A stretch of 5,557 bases of DNA from an uncultured Clostridia bacterium (GTDB taxonomy: Bacteria; Bacillota; Clostridia; Christensenellales; Borkfalkiaceae). Below, one piece after another: positions 4,488 to 5,557 of this stretch. The notes beneath the pieces are model-generated. The model saw nothing but the letters and a program-made list of their open reading frames with translations, did not search any database and was not told the DNA's origin. The stretch spans positions 1 to 5,557 of the forward strand of contig CAKQMM010000096.1 in assembly GCA_934254755.1 (NCBI GenBank). Direction: 5' to 3'. The translations under genes and the position numbers were made by a program. How positions within the stretch are numbered: the stretch's first letter is position 1; each line of letters opens with the position of its first letter.

Positions 4488-5537
4488 ATGAAAAAACTTT
4501 TGGTGTTAATTTTATCGGTCGTCGCTGCGTTTGCGGCGATATTGTCGCTCACCGCATGCGACAATAAACCGAGCGGCAACGGCGGGACAACAATAACCGA
4601 CGGCAGTTCGGGTGGAGGCTCCGAAAGCGGAGATGGGTATTTAAAAAGCTTACAATACGAACTTAACGACGATAAAGCCGGTTACATATTGACGGGAATT
4701 GGTGAATGTTCTGACACAAATATCATTATCCCGTCAATGTATAATAATAAGCCGGTGATAAGTATTGGCGACGGGGCTTTCAGTAACTGGGCTGCATTTA
4801 CCGGTGTAACGATTCCAGACAGTGTGACGAGTATAGGTGATAGTGCTTTCAGCGGTTGCAGCTCGCTCACGAGTATAACCATTCCCGACGGGGTGACCGA
4901 TATGGGAAATGGTGTGTTCCATGACTGCACTTCACTCACGAGTATAACCATTCCCGACGGGGTGAAGAGTATAGGTAATGACGCGTTCTTTGGTTGCATT
5001 TCGCTCACGAGCGTAACCATTCCCGACGGGGTGACAATTATAGGTGATAGTGCGTTCAGAAATTGTACTTCGCTCACGAGTATAATGATTCCCGACGGGG
5101 TGACGAGCGTCGGGGAATATGCTTTTTCTTATTGCCGTTTGCTCACGAGCGTAACAATCGGCGATAATGTGACAAGTATAGGCGACAGTATGTTCTATAA
5201 CTGCAGTTCGCTCACGAGCGTAACAATCGGCGATAATGTGACAAGTATAGGCTATAGCGCGTTCGATTACTGCACTTCACTCGCGAGTATAAACATTCCC
5301 GATGGGGTGACGAGCATTGGAGAATATGCTTTTTCTTATTGCCGTTCACTCGCGAGTATAAACATTCCCGACAGTGTGACGAACATAGATGGATACGCTT
5401 TCAGCGGTTGCAGTTTTCTCACCACAATATCTTACGATGGAACAAAATCTCAGTGGAATAGCATCAATAAAAATAATTGGAACAAAGATTCCGATATTAC
5501 TTCAATTATCTGCAAAGACGGCGTTATAACCCTTTAA
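4488..5537 (+). CDS. BspA-like leucine-rich-repeat lipoprotein
   Basis: This 349-residue protein is probably exported and anchored by lipid. MKKLL begins a hydrophobic signal peptide that ends in the lipobox LTAC with the cysteine at residue 24. A Gly/Ser/Asn-rich linker follows (about 25-50). After an N-terminal cap (about 51-105), nine 23-residue repeats run from residue 106 to 312. They follow the pattern S-x-T-I-P-D-G-V-T-S-I-G-x-x-A-F-x-x-C-x-S-L-T, the LRR_5 type of BspA/TpLRR proteins. A C-terminal cap contains YDGTKSQWNSI and ends CKDGVITL. Proteins of this type are known surface proteins involved in binding host or bacterial partners; the ligand here is unknown. There is no LPXTG motif or wall-binding domain. 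It is under a promoter filled with three operators, opposite a small XRE regulator, so expression is likely switched. The 69-bp DNA repeats are partly identical, indicating recent duplication. Confidence 0.93.
   Translation: MKKLLVLILSVVAAFAAILSLTACDNKPSGNGGTTITDGSSGGGSESGDGYLKSLQYELNDDKAGYILTGIGECSDTNIIIPSMYNNKPVISIGDGAFSNWAAFTGVTIPDSVTSIGDSAFSGCSSLTSITIPDGVTDMGNGVFHDCTSLTSITIPDGVKSIGNDAFFGCISLTSVTIPDGVTIIGDSAFRNCTSLTSIMIPDGVTSVGEYAFSYCRLLTSVTIGDNVTSIGDSMFYNCSSLTSVTIGDNVTSIGYSAFDYCTSLASINIPDGVTSIGEYAFSYCRSLASINIPDSVTNIDGYAFSGCSFLTTISYDGTKSQWNSINKNNWNKDSDITSIICKDGVITL
4803..5423 (+). repeat. Nine tandem 69-bp coding repeats in the LRR gene
   Basis: Nine units of exactly 69 bp encode the 23-residue leucine-rich repeats. 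Two blocks are unusually similar at DNA level: 43 identical bases at 5141-5183 and 5210-5252 (one unit apart), and 25 identical bases at 5115-5139 and 5322-5346 (three units apart). Change in copy number would stay in frame. Confidence 0.9.
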
Positions 5538-5557
5538 GCGTAAAAATTAGCCCTGCC

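Noticed and set aside
4682..5077. Minus-strand open frame of 131 codons in the LRR gene
   Set aside because: It is a repetitive antisense image of the 69-bp LRR units with no independent start signal.
4803..5423. CRISPR-like array
   Set aside because: The regular 69-bp repeats are contiguous coding units without spacers and translate into a known LRR type.

Overview
The window most likely comes from an anaerobic, gut-type member of the Clostridia (Firmicutes). This rests on four things: a V/A-type ATPase B-D gene pair, a pyruvate kinase without the extra C-terminal domain common in Bacilli, strong AGGAG-type ribosome binding sites with sigma-A-like promoters, and a BspA-type leucine-rich-repeat lipoprotein. 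The class is an inference from gene content; I cannot name a genus.

Layout, left to right. (1) Bases 1-1804 hold the 3' end of a V-type ATPase operon: subunit B, cut by the window edge, then subunit D starting directly after B's stop. A rho-independent terminator follows at 1830-1859. (2) Bases 1880-2195 are a long non-coding leader in front of pyruvate kinase. A near-consensus extended -10 promoter starts an RNA that begins with a hairpin. It then appears to fold into a compact four-way junction closed by a helix that overlaps the 5' arm of a strong intrinsic terminator. I cannot match it to a riboswitch class I know. It looks either like an attenuator or riboswitch controlling pyk, or a separate small RNA of about 150 nt. 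(3) Bases 2196-3605 encode pyruvate kinase, which is complete. (4) Bases 3606-4157 contain no gene. They hold a 316-bp MITE-like repeat with 37-39 bp inverted ends and nested inner hairpins, then a GC-rich stretch and a two-part hairpin terminator. (5) Bases 4158-4370 (minus strand) encode a 70-residue XRE-family DNA-binding protein. It is divergent from a BspA-like LRR lipoprotein gene at 4488-5537.

The 108-bp region between the last two genes carries three near-identical 15-bp palindromes, TTAGG-N5-CCTAA, spaced exactly 28 bp apart. They are interleaved with the promoter elements of both genes. The simplest reading is a small autoregulated repressor that also controls the surface lipoprotein.

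Metabolically, the left half concerns energy: a rotary ion-translocating ATPase and the ATP-yielding last step of glycolysis. The right half looks like an accessory surface-protein module with its own switch. The two most interesting items are the structured pyk leader RNA and the triple-operator switch.
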